From Micropterix aruncella (Eukaryota > Arthropoda > Insecta > Lepidoptera > Micropterigidae): 64,000 bases of DNA. The DNA is taken from NCBI GenBank assembly GCA_944548615.1, contig OX155951.1, forward strand, positions 40,901,964 to 40,965,963. Reading direction: 5' to 3'. The translations under genes and the position numbers were made by a program. Positions 33,726 through 44,590 of the stretch are shown here, in pieces. Within the stretch, counting starts at the first letter, position 1; the number at the start of each line of letters is the position of its first letter. The notes under the pieces are model-generated. The model was not told the DNA's origin. It made no database searches and worked only from the letters and a program-made list of their open reading frames with translations.

Positions 33726-34704
33726 TATGTACATTAAGCTTTGTCGTGTTTTGGCTGCGCTCAATCAGTTTTTTGCCGTGCACGAGTGCACCTAGTGCGC
33801 GGGCTCTGATGTAGTGCTCGGGCTCCGATGAGACGTCATATTATGTCGGATTGGCTGCCTAGTGCGCCGGTAGGCTTATGCTCCAGAAGCTTGTGATTTT
33901 AAGAAAGATAGTTTATAAATATAAATAGAAATATATTTATTGCCTGAATTATGGTGATACATTTATAGTGAGAATGTAGGACATTACGTCTCTCATAATT
34001 CCCTGTTATCGCAACAAATTGACAATTTTACTTATTTTCTAAGTTCGTAATAACCAATTAATTAATATCATTATTCTGTCTACAATATCGATCACATGAC
34101 ATTAAATAATAAAATTAAATCATAAAGAAACAAAATACTAACAATCTTTCGATATAAAAAAATCGAAATGTTCATTGAATGGCCTGAAATAACATCATTT
34201 CAGTTTATTTCTTAAAGGCAAAATTTAGTTTATCTTTTTGAAGGCAGCTCGTAGCTGTCACCGAAAAATTTCAATCACGACTAATCACCGGTTTTCATTA
34301 AGGAGACCAGGATAAATATTCTGATCGAAATAATATATAAAAATAATTTTGAAGTCCAGTGTGCGTCGGCGAGGCGGTCGCGCACGCCACGTTGCGGCGC
34401 CGGCGCCGTTCACTCAGATTGACCTTTCGAGCTCCGGCTCTGGCCGAGTTTTTTGCCCGGCAACTCTTTCCTCGTTCCCTTCAACTCGTGCCAAGCGGAT
34501 CTATAGGCGGCTGAACGAACGCGCTCGGCCCGCAGACGCTCATTAATTCGATCACTTTCTCATTTTTATGTTGTGTTCCCTTTTAATACACACACACATA
34601 CGCACGCACGCATGCCCACAATAACGCCGAAATGGGAAGCCCGTTGTCTCGTCCGCTGGGTGTTATAATCGTTTAGCGGGTATTCTAGTGAGCCGAGCTC
34701 ATTC
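33726..34704. other. Intergenic DNA with a GC-rich island at 34345-34560
   Basis: The island contains GCGCCGGCGCC and a plus-strand frame (34349-34546) with GC-driven composition. An ACACAC/GCACGC microsatellite follows at about 34588-34612. Confidence 0.4.
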
Positions 34705-34747
34705 CTGTATTTCCTAGAAAGTGGCCCGGACTTTCTAGGAAATACAG
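34705..34747. repeat. Perfect 18-bp-arm hairpin
   Basis: CTGTATTTCCTAGAAAGT (34705-34722) is the exact inverse of 34730-34747 around a GGCCCGG loop. The word CAGAATTTAATTT then occurs twice in succession to the right (from 34745 and 34764). Confidence 0.85.
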
Positions 34748-34879
34748 AATTTAATTTACCAGCCAGAATTTAATTTCAAGATATCGCTAGCTGAAAGCAA
34801 CAGTAGGTAATCTGCATAAAATACTACTTTAAGTATACAGAAGTATCACTTTACACGAGCTCTATCTAAAACAACGGCG

Positions 34880-35363
34880 TGTTTCCTGTAACAAACAAAA
34901 ACACCTTATCACGGTAACTCAGTGCGGAATGTTTGGTTTGCATAAGGCAACACTGGGTTAATGGAAACGACTTTGTCAACTTTGACTGACTGTCAACTTT
35001 AAAAAAAATATACGCTGAGTTATTTATGCAATTTCACAGACAACCCACCATTGCATTTGAAGAATTGCGAAAGGTAAAAGGTAACTCAGTTATTTTTGCA
35101 ATTTCAAACACAACCCACTGTAGCATTAATCATAAGACAATCCGTTTCACTGTGATGATTGACTAAGTTGATTGATTATTTTATCCACAAATAATTCACT
35201 GTTATCAAATTCTGCCGTTTTCGAGAACTCATTTTTTCCCACTGACTATAATAACATGCTCACACAGTGAAAATAAACTACGACTGACTCGCTCTATGTA
35301 AACGGTATGAGTCAGTTTTTGGCGCCAGCCCTGACGCCTGTAACTGACTTATTGTAAATCTGC
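34880..35363 (-). repeat. Dispersed repeat related to 46522-46700
   Basis: The reverse complement of 35190-35363 aligns with 46522-46700 (shared GATTTACA, GTCAGTTACA, GACTCA and ACGGCAGAATTTG words). The left part has a diverged tandem duplication of about 72 bp built on GTTATTTNTGCAATTTCA (35025 and 35097). No transposase is seen. Confidence 0.55.
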
Positions 35364-35922
35364 ACTTATAATCTGGGTAGTGACAGCAGCGGTTTGTCGC
35401 CCAGCGCTGCTCATTGTTGTTCTCGTCGACAAGCCAGTAGTTACAGTACAGCCCTTAATGGTGTCAGCGTTGCGTAAAATGCGGAAGAGCGGGTAACATA
35501 ACGTTTGGCCCGTGTAAGCCGGCAAAGTTGGCATCCACATCCTCCGCGGGCGACCGAGACAAGTGCGCTATGATAGCGGCTCTCGATGTCGCGTGGCGTC
35601 TGGCGGTGCGATGGCGTTGTCGCGCTGGCGGCGCAATGTCGCCGCCATATCCGCTCTGAAATTAAACGCCCTGAGACGGGCCGGGGGCGGCGAAAGGGGA
35701 CGACTATCGTCTAGCGTCCGCGTCGCGGCGCCCCGCGCCGGAGCGCGCGCGACCCATTTATTCCTACATACTCCACGAAGCCCTACTCTATAAATGCGTC
35801 GGCGATATATCTTTTCTCTATCTATAGGGTGTATGGCAAGTAATTACCATAAGCGACGACCATTTGAGACTTTATGCTGCGTGCGAACTTGCCATCTCAG
35901 GATATTGTAACGATTGTTGTCG
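35364..35922. other. GC-rich island (35540-35770) and flank
   Basis: A CpG-rich block with TATAAAT at about 35790 (CTCTATAAATGCG) just to its right. The arrangement could be a promoter region, but no transcript can be inferred. Confidence 0.35.
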
Positions 35923-36137
35923 TTATAAATAGGACAGAAAACGAATTTACCGCGTGTAATTTGTAGGACCCGACGTTTCGGTGACGTTGCAGCCGCCGTT
36001 GTCTAGGGTAGACTGAAGATCTGTCAGTCCGTTGTTTTGCGGGTAGGTCTACCCTAGACAACGGCGGCTGCAACGTCACCGAAACGTCGGGTCCTACAAA
36101 TTACACGCGGTAAATTCGTTTTCTGTCCTATTTATAA
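35923..36137. mobile_element. Foldback element with perfect 91-bp arms
   Basis: 35923-36013 and 36047-36137 are exact reverse complements over 91 bp, around a 33-nt loop. The outermost bases are TTATAA on both sides, which is itself a palindrome and could be a target duplication. The arms contain CCCGACGTTTCGGTGACG. Part of the right arm and flank recurs in diverged form near 23300-23370, so it is a dispersed family. It is non-coding. Confidence 0.85.
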
Positions 36138-36219
36138 TGTCAAACAACCGCGATAGTCTTCGATTGTTGTCGTGTTTTCACGCTGAGATTAGTCGCATAT
36201 TTTGAGCCAGTTTGGCGAT

Positions 36220-36810
36220 GTCAGCTACTACGGGCGAACCCGTCATTCCAGGATGGTATACGGATACGTAATCATCAACCGGTGTGAAGGTAGAGACTTA
36301 AGGTGAAGGTAGATACCTTCACTTCCTTCTACTTCACCTAACCGGGGTGAAGATACAGAAATTCCACTCTCTAGCTCCACCGTCGAGCCCTTGAGAGTCC
36401 AACGCCTTACCGCGTGGCACTGGAAATTGAACCAAGCGGGTAGCCTCGCGCCCTGATGTTATCGGTGATTCAGTTCGAATTTATCGCGGACCGTGGCGTC
36501 GTTTGCCCGTCTTTCACCCGAGATCGGTGGCCAACGGGTCGTTTCAAGAGTAGCTGACATCAGTTAAACAACCACCCCCGCTGCTTAGGAAACAAATAAT
36601 ATCGTTTCCAAACAGTTTCCCCACTTATTCGCCGGGGTTCAACGTCGATTAGCTGACGCTCGAAGGTCATCCCCCAGAGGATCTGATCCACCTGCCGTGA
36701 CAAGTCATTACCAGGTTCAACCCTCTTTGACGACGCTAATGGATGGCAGTTAAACCGTGAGTTGAGACAACCAAAGATAACGAGCAGGTCATAATGGCCC
36801 AAATGCGCAG
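36220..36810 (-). repeat. Family R copy E (diverged subfamily)
   Basis: It begins on the left with CTACTACGGGCGAACCCGTC, the inverse of the family 3' end, and continues through CGCCTTACCGCG (36395) and the CCACCCCCGCTGCTTAGGAA block. From about 36640 it matches the inverse of 44190-44480 better than the A-C copies, so E and G form a subfamily. A CTTCACCT duplication near 36290-36330 is private to it. Confidence 0.65.
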
Positions 36811-36934
36811 GAACCGTTACCTGTCTTTGGGACATAACAATCCTACCTCAGAGACATAGCAATTTATGACAAACCGTTATCCACCTCCGGGACATAAACA
36901 ATGGGACTAATACGTTGGGACATAAAAATTTACA
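36811..36934. repeat. Short repeated GGGACATAA words
   Basis: GGGACATAA or close variants occur four times between 36827 and 36929, between the family R copy and a transposase fragment. Confidence 0.5.
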
Positions 36935-37070
36935 TGCATAGTGCGGTTCTACGTGATTTTGTTAGAAAAGTTGAAATCACTGGCAGTGTTAGTGATCGGT
37001 CAAGATCAGGACGTACCCGTTTAGTTTGTACACATGAAAATATCGATAAGGTACCTTGTTTCGACCGAAA
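36935..37070 (+). pseudogene. Tc1/mariner-like transposase helix-turn-helix fragment
   Basis: The frame from about 36935 reads LRDFVRKVEITGSVSDRSRS, GRTRLVCTHENIDKV. This is the second helix-turn-helix and GRPR-like hinge of an IS630-Tc1-mariner transposase. The catalytic domain does not follow. It may belong with the same transposase type as 47800-48240. Confidence 0.6.
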
Positions 37071-37926
37071 TGTTATTGTAATTTTATTAAAGTGACAACT
37101 ATCGAAAAGCTGCTTTTATAATAAGTTTTCACCAAAAAAATTACATTGTTGTAGTGTTCACCTTGGACAATTAAATTGACAAGTGTGCTCTTTACTGCTC
37201 CTAAATAACAACTAATAACGAGGCGTCAAAACAAAATTGTGTTTTTTTTTAACATGGTTTTTTTAACCAGTCAGTTACTTATTGGCCATCCTGTATAATT
37301 ACTCTTTCCGCGTTTTGCGATTACATTTACTTTCAGAAAAACCAGAATAATGATTCAGAAATTGACTCAAGCATACGATTTGACCAAATTTATATATTAG
37401 ATCTAATGCGTAGACAGAGGAGTCTAAATCAATAACATAGCATACATACATAAATATTAACTTTATATATTAACTTTTAGATTATCCTAAATTTTCAGAT
37501 AATCTTTAACAGTAAATAAAAATCGACATTTGGATAATCACAAATAATTGATATTCATAATTAAATATTAGAATAATCTGCTCGTTTAAAATAAAGTATC
37601 AAAATAATAAGGACAACGAAAGTAATTACCATTAAAAACCTATTGAAAAATAAAATATAAAATAGGTTATTTCAACGCGGGTTTCAAGGCTGGAACTGGA
37701 ATTTAAGAGAGGGCTTGAAGGGCGTTTGTGTTTCTAATCAGCTACATGGTATTTCCTGATAGTAACGATCACCTTGCTTTGGCGGTCACCTTCTGACTTA
37801 AACCAGAATGACGGGTGACTATCTTCGCTGCCTTTTAGTACTCCTACAAGAAATGTTAGACGTAAATACTTATCCGGATTTGCCATGCAAATTAATACGT
37901 AACTATACTATTGCCTAGATTGCGTA
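37071..37926. other. No recognised gene
   Basis: AT-rich DNA. The segment near 37250-37300 could be the far end of the decayed DNA transposon. Confidence 0.35.
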
Positions 37927-38475
37927 ACTATACTTTTTTGCAAAAAATTGCCCAAGGTTCTTTAGATTGTACCGAACTTTTATCATACCTATCTTTTAAT
38001 GCCCCGGTAAAATCCATGAGACACACCATCCCAATTCGGCTACCTGTTGTTACATCTAATTACATGCAAAACACCTATATGTGGCGTGCGAGTAACAACC
38101 TCAATAAACTGATTTGCGGCGATGTTGATATCGATCTATTTAGCACTAGTGTTGTATCAGCGAGACGTATCCTCAGCAACAATTTCTTTTAGTACCTACT
38201 CTTCTGCTTTTCTTTATTGTTATTATTTTTTTGTATTCGATTTCTCGATATTGTTTTTTTGCCTTCTTGTCCCTTTTGTTTAATTTTTATTTGCGTTTTT
38301 TAAATTTATAGTACCGGACCCTGCCAAGCGTTTTTGCTGGCAATTCCATATTCTCTAAACTGTTTCTATATGTGAGAACCTGTTATTGGCTATCATTTAT
38401 TATTTAAGTTGTTATTTAATATTTTATATGGCTGTTGGTTTTCCTTAAAATAAATAAATAAATAAATAAATAAAT
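37927..38475 (+). pseudogene. CR1/jockey-group LINE 3' end, second copy
   Basis: The open stretch to 38192 encodes KIAQGSLDCTELLSYLSF and then MRHTIPIRLPVVTSNYMQNT ... ARRILSNNFF, matching the C-terminus at 21613-22323. A 3' UTR with GAGAACCTGTTATTGGCTAT and an (AAAT)n tail at about 38450-38475 follows. It is 5'-truncated, so only the last ~90 codons remain. Confidence 0.75.
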
Positions 38476-39113
38476 AGATAGATAAGTATTACCCGTCTCA
38501 GTCGGCCGCTGTGATAACTACTTTGGTAAATCATGCTAACGGTGCTAAATTTAAAAATCAATTATTTCGATTTCTATACATTTTCCGCACGGCGCCAATG
38601 TAAGCACCCTATAGGCAGTTATATTAGACGTTATGTACATTGCGTATTGCACAGGCACATACTCCCGACCTGACCTACGCCATTATTCTCAGCGAGAGAA
38701 TGCTAAATTAATTTACTATAAATAGAGTTACCGATATGCTGTAAACTTCAAGCATATTACGTCTCATTTCTCTCCGCTTTCATTTGAATACAGTCATACT
38801 TCATTGTTTGCCATTCGGCTGTATTGTTATATAGTGTCATTTAGAACTGCTATACCAACTATAGAATAACAGCTGGAGAAGACATACAAAACAACTCGCG
38901 ACAATTCTCCAGTTCTCATGACATACTTATATTTTATAAGACTACATAGTTTCGAAGTAGTTCTGTGCTAGGAGATTCTAAATAGGCGGTCCGACACGAC
39001 TCAGACTAAAATTCCCTTGCGTCAGTGGCTAACACTGAAAATAGCACTTTATCAATGGCCATAATCTAAAATTTTAACCCCTCAAGCGGCGGGTGTAAAT
39101 CTTGGCAGTCACC
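38476..39113. other. No recognised gene
   Basis: AT-rich to mixed DNA between a LINE tail and family R copy C. I see nothing in it. Confidence 0.4.
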
Positions 39114-39128
39114 TGTCATTTCTGAGAG
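39114..39128. repeat. Target duplication (left) of family R copy C
   Basis: TGTCATTTCTGAGAG here and TGTCATTTATGAGAG at 42406-42420: 15 bp with one mismatch, bounding copy C. Confidence 0.8.
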
Positions 39129-39333
39129 GGAGCTAATGGGCCCTTGTTGAGTTGGGCAAGAAGACCCATTCTATTCAAGGTTGGTCACACGGGTCAACAC
39201 CCATCCGGCGGCCTTCACGCATGGAGTGCGAGCCCGGGCAGAACTCTGGTCTTAGGGCTAGTTTCCCCTAGAAATCAACCTTTTGGCGCTCCTGGGCGGT
39301 CTGCGCACCGTGCGCGTAAGCCAACCGATTGTG

Positions 39334-39349
39334 CACTCTGATTAACAGT
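39334..39349. repeat. Target duplication (left) of the R1-clade LINE
   Basis: CACTCTGATTAACAGT here and CACTCTGACTAACAGT at 41948-41963, 16 bp with one mismatch. Copy A has the uninterrupted equivalent near 13400-13415 (CACTCTAACTAATAGT). Confidence 0.75.
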
Positions 39350-41947
39350 TAAGAGTTTCAAGGCGATAGGTGAGGGCAGCAAACCCCGCCCACCGCCCGG
39401 GCAGTTATAACGACGAGGGTCGTCTTGTCTGCCCAGGATGTCGTGCTACGACAACCCTGCGCGTACCAGAAGGGTAAAACGCGCAGGGGGTAAAATAGGG
39501 TAAACCACCCCCCCCGTACCGCCCCGAGAACCCATTTATTCGAAAAATAAAAGTTATTTACAAAACAAAATAAAAATTTACAAAATAATACAAAATTTAC
39601 CAAAGAAAAAAGAAAAACAACAAAAGCGTAAATTTAGGAGCCGGTAAGCGGGGTAGAGGACGCTCTAGAACAATGAAGGTGAAGGCGCACTGTCCGTGGG
39701 CAGGTCTCGGAGCAGCCACGGGGGGGAGGAATCCCTGGATCCTGCAAAGAACGAAACGCCCCATCGGGGCGGTAAAGAGACGGACACAAAGACGGGCACT
39801 TCGGGCTGGAAGTAGCCGCCGAATCACGCCACCAAGGAAGAGGGTACCCCCTGGGGGGTATCCCGAAGCCTCATGCTTTCCCAAGAAGCCACCCAGTGCT
39901 CCACAAACTCGCCAAACGACTGGAAGCAGCTCCTACAACTGACCAAATCCGGGTACCAAATCGGAGAACGCCCAACGCACGCGCCCACTGCATCCATCAA
40001 TTTCTCCCGTGCAGCCGCTAGAATTGGGCAAAACCAAATTACGTGTTCCGCAGTTTGGCGACCATACCCACAGGCGCACCGGGGGTCATCGGCAAGTCCA
40101 AAGTCAAATAGTTTGGCTCTGAACTCTCCGTGGCCCCCAACCAGCTGCGTGGTATGGTGGTCGAACCGCAGAAACGAATTTGCCATCCGCACTGCGACGG
40201 ACGGGAAAAAGCAATGGGTGAGGCGGCCCGTACCCCCGGCGTCCCATCTAGCCTGCCAGACACGCAAGGACTCCACCCGAATCAGGCGGGCAAACTCCCC
40301 AGCTCGGTGCGCCACCGGGTCGATCGATAGGCCATGAAGGACTACCGGCTCGCCCCGGCGGTACCGTGACAACGCTGCACGCTCCAGAATCTCCAGGTCA
40401 ATCGGCAGAACGCCAGCGATGACGGGTAACGCATGAGTGGACGTCGTTCTGTACGCCCCGGTCAGGGCCACGAGAGGGATGCGCTGTCCGCGCAGCAGCG
40501 CGACTCGCGTCGCCTCAGGAACAGCAGACTCCGTCCAAGCGCGTGCGGCATAAGTCGCACGCGGGACGAAGACGCCCTTATAGATAGTCATGACCGCCGG
40601 GAAACGAATTCCCCAGTCGGCCCGACTCACTCCGCGGAGCGCAAAGAATAGATCCCGGGATTTTTCGACTGTAATCTTTGCGTGAGAAAGAAAGGAAAGG
40701 GAAGCCGTAAGCGTCACCCCCAGGTATCGAACGGTGGCCGGGAAGGATACCGGGCGACCGTTCATCCTGATGACAGGGTTCCGCTTAAGATGTCCCTTCA
40801 AAAGAAGCGCCTGAGTTTTCGTCGGAGAGAAGGTGAGTCTGTTTCGCTGACCCCAACCGAGGATCAGGTCCAGCGAGTCAGCCACCCTTCTTTCGACCTC
40901 TGCGCGACTTCTGCCGCCCACCAGGAGGAGAGCGTCGTCTGCATAAGCGCTGACGGTGCACCCCTCCGGGTAAGGTAGACGAAGGAAATCATCAAAGAGA
41001 ATGTTCCAAAGGCTAGGACCCAACACTGACCCCTGTGGACAGCCCATAGTCGGGGTTTTGGTGACGCTGGTCGGGCCGTACCTCAGAGTGACAGATCTGT
41101 CTGAAAAGTAGCTCCTCACTACTTTCAACAAATTGTTCGGGCACAGGCGGGCGCGAAGCTTGCATATAAGCATCGGCCACCACGCGTTGTCGAATGCACC
41201 GGAGATATCCAAAAATACGCCTACCACGTAGCGGCCGTCGTAGTTGCGGAACCAGTTCTTCGCAAACAGTATGGCGTCCTCCGTGCTTTTCCCTCGGGTA
41301 AAGCCAAACTGACGCTCGTTCTGGGGAGACAGAGTCCTCTCCAGCTGTTCGCGCACAAGCACTTCGAGCACCTTACCCATTATGGGAAGGAGCGTGATGG
41401 GCCTGTACGCTTTCGGATCCGAGCGCGGCTTGTCGTTACCTTTGGGAATCACCCGCAGGAGGCCAGCCTTCCAGCATAATGGGATATGACCGTCCCTAAT
41501 GCATTTCTGCATCAGGACAGTCACCTCCCATCTTGCGAATTCCCACACCCGCTTCACTATATCAGACGTAAAGTTGTCTATCCCCGGTGCCTTTCTGCGC
41601 GATAGCGACCCGATGATGGTGCCGACCTCGTCCGCTGTTACCTCTGACAGATCAGGTACGCGCGAGTCTACGGCAATAAGCCGCCGCAGCTGCGCGTGGT
41701 GGGGATCGTCATTGTCATTTCGATCCGATGGACACAAAGAACCGAGGAGAACTGAGAGAGTGCCTTCGGTGTCAAGCGGGGCGGAAGTACCCTCGACAAT
41801 GCTAGAGAGGTAGTTCCCACCCCGCTTGGCACCTTTTTCAATGACGTTCTTCATGTCCCATGGGTTTGCATTCCCAACTTCGCTAACCCATGTACGCCAG
41901 GAATCAGTCTTGGCACGCCTAATGGCGGCGTGGTAGACGCTCCGAGA
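39350..41947 (-). mobile_element. 5'-truncated R1-clade LINE
   Basis: About 2.6 kb inserted in family R copy C. It holds the reverse-transcriptase half of ORF2 followed by a 3' UTR of about 470 bp (39350-39823) with a T-rich part in sense orientation and no poly(A) tail. The endonuclease and all upstream sequence are missing, as is usual for incomplete reverse transcription. It is GC-rich compared with its surroundings, which fits a young arrival. Confidence 0.8.
39824..41947 (-). CDS. R1-like reverse transcriptase (ORF2, N-terminally truncated)
   Basis: An open frame of about 707 codons with no internal stop; no genuine start codon, because the frame runs in from the truncation point. Numbering from 41950, RT motifs are AYRPITLLPIMGK (181-193), QFGFTRGKST (214-223), VFLDISGAFDNAWW (245-258, first catalytic Asp), GCPQGSVLGPSLWN (303-316) and AYADD (335-339, the catalytic Asp pair). 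A C-terminal zinc motif follows (C625, C627, H636, C641) of the CX1-3CX7-8HX4C kind seen in R1-clade proteins. The enzyme would copy LINE RNA onto nicked target DNA. The endonuclease domain that would show target choice is absent, so this copy cannot move by itself. Confidence 0.85.
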   Translation of the reverse strand, partial: SRSVYHAAIRRAKTDSWRTWVSEVGNANPWDMKNVIEKGAKRGGNYLSSIVEGTSAPLDTEGTLSVLLGSLCPSDRNDNDDPHHAQLRRLIAVDSRVPDLSEVTADEVGTIIGSLSRRKAPGIDNFTSDIVKRVWEFARWEVTVLMQKCIRDGHIPLCWKAGLLRVIPKGNDKPRSDPKAYRPITLLPIMGKVLEVLVREQLERTLSPQNERQFGFTRGKSTEDAILFAKNWFRNYDGRYVVGVFLDISGAFDNAWWPMLICKLRARLCPNNLLKVVRSYFSDRSVTLRYGPTSVTKTPTMGCPQGSVLGPSLWNILFDDFLRLPYPEGCTVSAYADDALLLVGGRSRAEVERRVADSLDLILGWGQRNRLTFSPTKTQALLLKGHLKRNPVIRMNGRPVSFPATVRYLGVTLTASLSFLSHAKITVEKSRDLFFALRGVSRADWGIRFPAVMTIYKGVFVPRATYAARAWTESAVPEATRVALLRGQRIPLVALTGAYRTTSTHALPVIAGVLPIDLEILERAALSRYRRGEPVVLHGLSIDPVAHRAGEFARLIRVESLRVWQARWDAGGTGRLTHCFFPSVAVRMANSFLRFDHHTTQLVGGHGEFRAKLFDFGLADDPRCACGYGRQTAEHVIWFCPILAAAREKLMDAVGACVGRSPIWYPDLVSCRSCFQSFGEFVEHWVASWESMRLRDTPQGVPSSLVA

Positions 41948-42420
41948 CACTCTGACTAACAGTCGGGGGAGTCTGAAAGCAGTACTGTTTCCTTAGAGCG
42001 GGGGTGGTTGCGGACCTTACGGCGACTGCTCTTGAAACGACCATTGGCTACCCGATCCTGGGTGATCTGCCGGGCATAGGATGCCGTGGTCAGCGATAGA
42101 TTTCGTATACACCATTTCACCGCTTCGTAAGGGACAGGACCGCGCAAGCGACCTCGAACTCGTAACCAATCGAGAGACTGGAGTAATATGGTCGCAATTG
42201 GAAGTAAGGGCGTGAGTGTAAGCCCGCTGGGTAACACACCTGGCTATCTTGCGGTTAAGGCGTTGGCCTCTTACGGGCATGTGGCGGAGCTTGACGGTGG
42301 ACTGTTTTGTCCAAGTCTTCTGCACTCACTTCAGGGAGATAGAACGACTAATCGTCAAAACTTCCTGTGGTGACAGGTTCGCCCGTTGTAGTTGACAACT
42401 CTAGTTGTCATTTATGAGAG

Positions 42421-43044
42421 TTGAAGGTCAAAAATATAGCACTTTAGGAAAACGATCATAAGAAAGAAACTTTTTGATGAATCATAACAATAAGATTTGT
42501 AGAATGATCGCATTGAAATTTGAAATATAAAACATTGAAACCTCATTTTGTAAAACAATTAGATAATTATGAATAATTATTATTCAGCGATATCGACGTT
42601 TTATCACAAAATACGAAACCCTATATAGAAATTGTAAACACATTTGTGTACATTATTACATGCTTTACCAAATCTATTAGTTCGTTTTATTTATTTTCAT
42701 ACATATATTCGAAAAGAAGCTACATAATATCCAAAGAGAAGCACAGATCCGAGCAATGGCCGCACTCGATTAAGTGCCCCCAGAATACAAACAATTATAT
42801 TAGGGATTCTAGACTGCGAGAAGCACAACTGAGTAATCGTATAATACAGAATTTATCCGTCTTTCTCACAGATACCTAACAGGGGGTGGTTGCACTGTGA
42901 GTTCGGTGTAAATTCAGTTCGTTGAGAGCGCGGTTTGTCGCGCCACGCTCGTACCCGTTTTGGGACGTTACTGAGCATTGACTACAATACATCGTACCCG
43001 ATACGGGACGTTACTGTCTTGAGGGGTTAACAAAAAAAACCGAC
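42421..43044. other. No recognised gene
   Basis: AT-rich DNA with a mixed patch (42890-43020) preceding the minisatellite. No supported feature. Confidence 0.4.
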
Positions 43045-43715
43045 TCCAAAAATTGTTATAAGTGCAGCAGCCATGTCATGGTGAAACTTAGAACAGGCTA
43101 TCATAATTGAATACTTATACAAAATTTCGTATCTGTGCTGTTAATCATTGTGGAGTTCCCTCGCTGGAAGCTAAACCTAGGTGCCGCAGTCCTGTCTTGG
43201 TGAAACTTAGAACGGGCTGTCGTAATTGAATGCATATACAAAATTTCGTGTCAGTGCTGTTGACTGTTGAGGAGTTCCCTCGTCGGGAGCCAACCTCGGA
43301 CGCAGCAGCCATGTCATGGTGAAACTTAGAACGGGCTAATATAACTGAGTGCGTAAACAAAATTTCGTGTTTGTGCTGTTAACCATTGAGGAGTCCCTTC
43401 GTTGGGAGCCAACCCTGGGTGTAGAATCAGGTTATGCTTACCAAAAAAAATGCATTGTCATCGGAACTGAGTCAGCATGTAAATTGTCAAATTCATATGA
43501 TAAAATTTGAGGAGTTACCCCAAATCTTCATGGATCCCATTATCAGAACAGGATTTTGATAAATTTTGGACCAATCTGCAAGTATATCCTTTCAAATAAA
43601 AAAAATATTTCTAAATCGGTTCATAAATGATGGAGTTCTGAGGTAACAATCAATAAAAAAATAGAAAAAAAGATACATCCAAATTGATAACTCCTCCTTT
43701 TTTGAAGTCGGTTAA
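43045..43715 (+). repeat. Minisatellite-bearing repeat, second copy
   Basis: Three units of about 120 bp (43060-43430), each with GGTGAAACTTAGAAC, GGGCT and CAAAATTTCGT, are followed by a unique 3' part running to TTTTTTGAAGTCGGTTAAAA near 43690-43715. The array is the inverse of 21284-21610. I associate this 3' end with repeats common in moth genomes, possibly Helitron-like, but cannot confirm that here. Confidence 0.65.
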
Positions 43716-44164
43716 AAACCGTGGCAAATGCGCTGTTCAACACTATACTGCACTAAATAAAAATAATAATAAACGCTTATTGCCTTCAGGTAATACTCTA
43801 GAGCTAATTTGCGAACATTGTTTGCGCATAGTTAATAACTTAACCTATGTATATAATGAGAAATTTACAAGATAATAAGGAAAAAAATAAACCTTTGTGG
43901 GCGCTGAATGTGCCACACCAAAATAACATTAACCTATAAGGACGCAAAGGTTTAAAAACGAGGAAAAAGAAAAGGGAAAAGGAATTCATGTGGGAGACTT
44001 TTAAATGTTCTCCGAGTATGTTTTTTAAGCAAGTTATACTCGGTGCGGTTCTCTCATTTTTCGGCAAATCATTCCCAAAAAGAGCTCCGTCCACGTTGAA
44101 AGAGAATGAGAAGTTGTCACTACTGTGACCAGGGATGGAGAGTAGCAGGTTATCTTCAGATCTC
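43716..44164. other. No recognised gene
   Basis: AT-rich DNA with a short minus-strand frame (43840-44166) that shows no domain. Confidence 0.4.
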
Positions 44165-44590
44165 AAACAGCGTCCATGAACCTAACGGCTCCGTGCAACT
44201 TGGGTCGTATAAACTGCTCGTTACCTTGGGTCGCCTCAACTCACGGCTCAAATCCCATCTGGTAGCCTCCTCGAAGAGGGACGAACCTGGAAAGAAACCT
44301 GTGAACACTGTCACTGCTGTGTCGTGGACAGTTGGGATTGGACCATCTGGGAGAACACCCTCGGGCGCTGCTGGGCGGCTTACGCATCGTGCGGCGTTAG
44401 CCAATCGACTGTGCGCACCAGCGAAAAACCCATGTGGTCTGGAAACGGTCTCATACTTTCCCTAAGCAGCGGGGTGGTTGTTGACCTGATGTCAGTCAAT
44501 CTTGAAACGACCCGTTGGCCGACAACGTTCGCTGATCCGACAAAAGTTAGCGCTCCGCAGCGCTGGTTGTCCGCCCGTCCCGACCGGCCC
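44165..44590 (+). repeat. Family R copy G (diverged subfamily)
   Basis: Contains the shared GCGGCGTTAGCCAATCGACTGTG-like block near 44390 (in family form GTAAGCCAATCGACTGTG) and CTTGAAACGACC near 44502. Its left half (44190-44270) aligns with copy E inverted and with the small fragment at 58110-58195. Confidence 0.65.

Larger units (their letters stand above)
39129..42405 (+). repeat. Family R copy C, interrupted by an R1-clade LINE
   Basis: The pieces 39129-39349 and 41964-42405 together form a copy of about 0.66 kb starting GGAGCTAATGGG and ending GTTGACAACTCTAGT. The insertion point is the ACTCTGACTAACAGT segment. The single mismatch in its 15-bp target duplication and its near-identity to copies A and B suggest moderate age. 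Confidence 0.8.

Noticed and set aside
39873..41813. Plus-strand frames across the R1 reverse transcriptase
   Set aside because: They are antisense shadows of a long conserved RT frame; GC-rich DNA leaves several frames open.
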